DNA of 53,296 nucleotides from Clostridia bacterium (GTDB lineage Bacteria > Bacillota > Clostridia > Oscillospirales > CAG-272), in the NCBI GenBank assembly GCA_017503105.1, contig JAFVTS010000002.1:1-53296 (forward strand), given 5' to 3'. The stretch's first letter is position 1, and each line of letters begins with the position of its first letter. Positions 51,857-53,296 of the stretch are shown here, piece by piece. The notes below the pieces were generated by a model. That model was not told the origin of the DNA. It saw only the letters and a list, made by a program, of their open reading frames with translations, and made no database searches. The translations under genes and the position numbers were made by a program.

Positions 51857-51891
51857 AAAAGAAGCAGTCGCATCAGGACTGCTTCTTTTTG
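51857..51891. terminator. Bidirectional terminator after the phosphohexomutase gene
   Basis: AAAAGAAGCAGTC-gcatcag-GACTGCTTCTTTTTG: 13-bp stem with T runs on both strands, ending the plus-strand run and the lexA operon from the other side. Confidence 0.93.
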
Positions 51892-51990
51892 TTTTAAACC
51901 AAAGCCTTTAAGATTCGTCAGCTCTTGGCTCGAATAATAAGGTCGCCTGTCAGAACTCTGCCAAAGGGCAAGGTCCGCCCGGGCGTCGGC

Positions 51991-52140
51991 TCACGCGGGA
52001 ATAATGCTCGTGATAGACGCGTAAGAGGGAAGTGTCATATCCACGATGACGTATGCGTATGTGTAGGACTTGCTCTCTACCACCTGATATTCGTACGTGT
52101 CTCCGTAATCCTTCGTGTAGGTAACTATAAACTTTTTCAT
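51991..52140 (-). CDS. Small 49-aa protein co-transcribed with lexA
   Basis: Starts MKKFIVTYTKDYGDTYEYQV and ends in LPSYASITSIIPA. I do not recognise it. It has an alternating beta-strand-like pattern rich in Tyr and Val, no signal peptide and no clear membrane helix. GGAGG overlaps the end of lexA region (52143-52147), and its ATG 52140 lies only 10 bases after the lexA stop, so the two genes are very probably one transcript and this protein would be induced with the SOS response. Known lexA partners such as YneA are cell-division inhibitors, but no LysM or membrane domain is seen here. Confidence 0.72.
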   Translation of the reverse strand: MKKFIVTYTKDYGDTYEYQVVESKSYTYAYVIVDMTLPSYASITSIIPA

Positions 52141-52150
52141 AACGTCCTCC

Positions 52151-52765
52151 TTATAGATCTTTCATAACCATTATTGCCTCGCCCTGAATGATGAGCCTCG
52201 CGCGGTCAGCACCGCTTATAACTATCGGTTCCATCTCGTCGTTTTCGGGGATAAGGTATATCGCGTTTTTGTCTTGCTTAAATCTTTTAAGCGTCGTTTC
52301 CGAGTTGTCGTAGAGAAATGCGGCTATCCGCCCCTCGCGCACACGCTCGCATCTCCTTATAAGCACGAGGTCACCGTCGTCAATGCCCGCGTTTATCATA
52401 GAGTTGCCCCTTGCGCGAAGCAGGAAAAAGTCGCCGCTTCCGATGAGTGCCGTTGGCATTCTGATGCTCTCAAGCTCCGCGTCGCACACCTCGTTCAGCA
52501 TACCGCAAGGGATAGAATTGCCCATCAGGACGCGGCTGGTGCCGCCCGTCGCCCCGCGCATATAGTCGGTGACGATGCCTCTGTGACCGTCGTAATCGAT
52601 CTCGCCGCGCTCGCTGAGCTCGCGCAAATATCTTTGAACCGTGGGTCTTGAGATACCCGTTCCCGATTCGATCTCTCTTGTGGTGGGCGATCTTCCGATA
52701 TCGTCAAAATACTTGTTGACGAAGTTTACGATAGTCGAATAATATTCCGTGTTTTTTGACCGCAT
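52151..52765 (-). CDS. lexA: LexA-family SOS repressor with Cys-Gly cleavage site
   Basis: 204-aa repressor. Residues about 8-60 are the winged-helix DNA-binding domain (SPTTREIESGTGISRPTVQR). The S24 autopeptidase domain follows, with Ser122 in RARGNSMINAGI, Lys160 in TTLKRF and the cleavage site in SIPCGML. Cleavage between Cys87 and Gly88 is predicted; most LexA have Ala-Gly, while UmuD has Cys-Gly. Positions line up with E. coli 84, 119 and 156. ATG 52765 has GGAGG upstream. A consensus promoter and a palindrome in the leader suggest autoregulation. It could instead be a phage-type CI-like repressor, but no phage genes are near. Confidence 0.9.
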   Translation of the reverse strand: MRSKNTEYYSTIVNFVNKYFDDIGRSPTTREIESGTGISRPTVQRYLRELSERGEIDYDGHRGIVTDYMRGATGGTSRVLMGNSIPCGMLNEVCDAELESIRMPTALIGSGDFFLLRARGNSMINAGIDDGDLVLIRRCERVREGRIAAFLYDNSETTLKRFKQDKNAIYLIPENDEMEPIVISGADRARLIIQGEAIMVMKDL

Positions 52766-52785
52766 TTCGCCCTCCTTTTTCTTTC

Positions 52786-52801
52786 TGAGCCGTTTGGCTC
52801 A
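52786..52801 (-). promoter_or_regulatory. Palindrome at the lexA start site, candidate SOS box
   Basis: TGAGCC-gttt-GGCTCA, 6-bp arms around 4 bases, located at about +1 to +16 relative to the predicted start. The N4 spacer fits the Gram-positive LexA box (CGAACnnnnGTTCG), but the arm sequence differs. Autoregulatory binding is inference. Confidence 0.55.
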
Positions 52802-52806
52802 ATTAG

Positions 52807-52835
52807 ATTATAGACTATTTTTCGGCGTTTGTCAA
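52807..52835 (-). promoter_or_regulatory. lexA promoter
   Basis: On the minus strand: TTGACA (52830-52835) and TATAAT (52807-52812), 17-base spacer; full consensus. Confidence 0.92.
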
Positions 52836-52933
52836 TAGGTTTTTTCAAAAAAATCCCGTTTTTTTTGAAAAAATCCTGTTTTTTTACTTTTTTCGCGCCG
52901 TAAGGGCGGGGGAGTGAAAATGCGGAAGTCGGA

Positions 52934-53003
52934 ATTAGGGATTAGGGATTAGGGATTAGGAGTTAGGAGTTAGGAGTTAGAAATTAGAAATTAGGGATTA
53001 GGA
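52934..53003. repeat. Heptamer tandem repeat, 10 copies
   Basis: Ten consecutive 7-base units of the form RTTAGRR: ATTAGGG three times, ATTAGGA, GTTAGGA twice, GTTAGAA, ATTAGAA, ATTAGGG and ATTAGGA. No spacer separates them, so this is a short tandem array, not CRISPR. It is similar in type to intergenic heptamer arrays of cyanobacteria. It lies in the gene-free stretch 52766-53109, which also holds the lexA promoter and a hairpin at 53057-53087. Confidence 0.9.
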
Positions 53004-53056
53004 TATTCCCGTCGGGGAGGGCTTGAAAAAGCAGAGCCTGCGTTTTGACAGAAAGA

Positions 53057-53087
53057 TCCCCGAACAGCCGTGAAAGCCGTTCGGGGA
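53057..53087 (-). terminator. Hairpin downstream of the 57-aa gene
   Basis: TCCCCGAAC at 53057-53065 pairs with GTTCGGGGA at 53079-53087. On the minus strand it is followed by TCTTTCTGTC, a weak T tract, and lies about 20 bases after the stop of the 57-aa gene. Confidence 0.6.
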
Positions 53088-53109
53088 CCTTTATAATGCT
53101 ATTGTTTTT

Positions 53110-53283
53110 TTAGGTGTCGTAACCTGAACCCTGCGGAAGCGACATCAGATTGAACGTCTGCGGATCCGTGGGAGCGGTCTGCCAGGGCATCGTGATGCCT
53201 CCGGTGGTAACGTCAGCGCTCGTCGCGATAACGTCGGAGGAATCAAGCGTGAGTATTTCAAGCTTAAGATTTTCGTATTTCAT
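53110..53283 (-). CDS. Small 57-aa protein, conserved-core/variable-tail family (copy 2)
   Basis: Starts MKYENLKLEILTLDSSDVIA, shares the residues around DVTTGGITMPWQ (to residue 35) with the 58-aa protein at 38274-38450, then diverges to TAPTDPQTFNLMSLPQ and a GSGYDT end. GGAGG precedes ATG 53283, close to the window edge, so the gene is complete. The N-terminal 12 residues also resemble copy 1 (MKxYExLKLxxxxLDSSD). There is no signal peptide or membrane helix. The gene upstream on this strand is off the window. Function unknown; see findings for the leader-core reading. Confidence 0.8.
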   Translation of the reverse strand: MKYENLKLEILTLDSSDVIATSADVTTGGITMPWQTAPTDPQTFNLMSLPQGSGYDT

Positions 53284-53296
53284 TTATCGTTCCTCC

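Noticed and set aside
52934-53003. CRISPR array
   Set aside because: The units are 7 bases with no spacers, and no cas genes are present.

Overview
The window looks like chromosome of an uncultured, probably gut-dwelling member of the Clostridia (Firmicutes). Reasons: many genes have strong GGAGG-type ribosome binding sites and TTGACA/TATAAT promoters with 16-17 base spacers; there is a yceD-rpmF pair, a BspA-like leucine-rich-repeat lipoprotein, a LexA repressor of Gram-positive layout, short intergenic gaps and many intrinsic terminators. No rRNA or tRNA gene was seen, so the rank below class is inference. The DNA is mostly housekeeping and metabolic; no prophage, transposase or CRISPR array is visible.

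Layout. 1-1227: two families of long direct repeats, then a consensus promoter. 1228-3562: serC-serA, serine synthesis from 3-phosphoglycerate. 3650-3910: a small heavy-metal-binding protein whose promoter lies in a 16-bp palindrome. 4110-7388: BspA-like surface lipoprotein. 7567-9408: typA/bipA. 9504-10919 (-): polysaccharide flippase. 11174-14379: gdhA, a WYL regulator and a HAD phosphatase. 14380-14958: a repeat-rich island bounded by a 13-bp inverted repeat. 14959-18045 (-): an orphan 136-aa gene, putP, rpmF and yceD. 18307-20222: an AraC regulator overlapping a YitT membrane protein.

20417-31135 is the main metabolic block: one promoter and eight genes in the order purE, purF-like, purM, purN, purO, purH2, purD, purL. 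It departs from the usual bacterial plan in two ways. The PurF-like protein has lost the N-terminal cysteine and the other glutaminase-site residues while keeping its PRPP loop and Fe-S cysteines. The last two steps are made by separate PurO and AICAR-transformylase proteins instead of one fused PurH. purC, purB and purK are absent from the cluster.

31192-35956 (-): an amino-sugar operon (two Gfo/Idh/MocA oxidoreductases, a TIM-barrel isomerase, nagB, nagA) with a divergent AraC regulator at 36098. 36941-38222: a YhcC-type radical SAM protein and an 83-aa protein. 38274-41831 (-): an 1120-aa secreted protein followed by a 58-aa gene. 42028-44517: copper ATPase. 44810-51846: a probable five-gene run of trkA, trkH, aldehyde dehydrogenase, GH130 phosphorylase and phosphohexomutase. 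51991-52765 (-): lexA followed by a 49-aa gene. 53110-53283 (-): a 57-aa gene that is a paralogue of the 58-aa gene.

The best candidates for something undescribed are the PurF-like enzyme without a glutaminase site, the pair of small genes (38274-38450 and 53110-53283) that share a nearly identical 62-base core but have unrelated tails, and the 49-aa protein coupled to lexA beside a possible new SOS-box variant.
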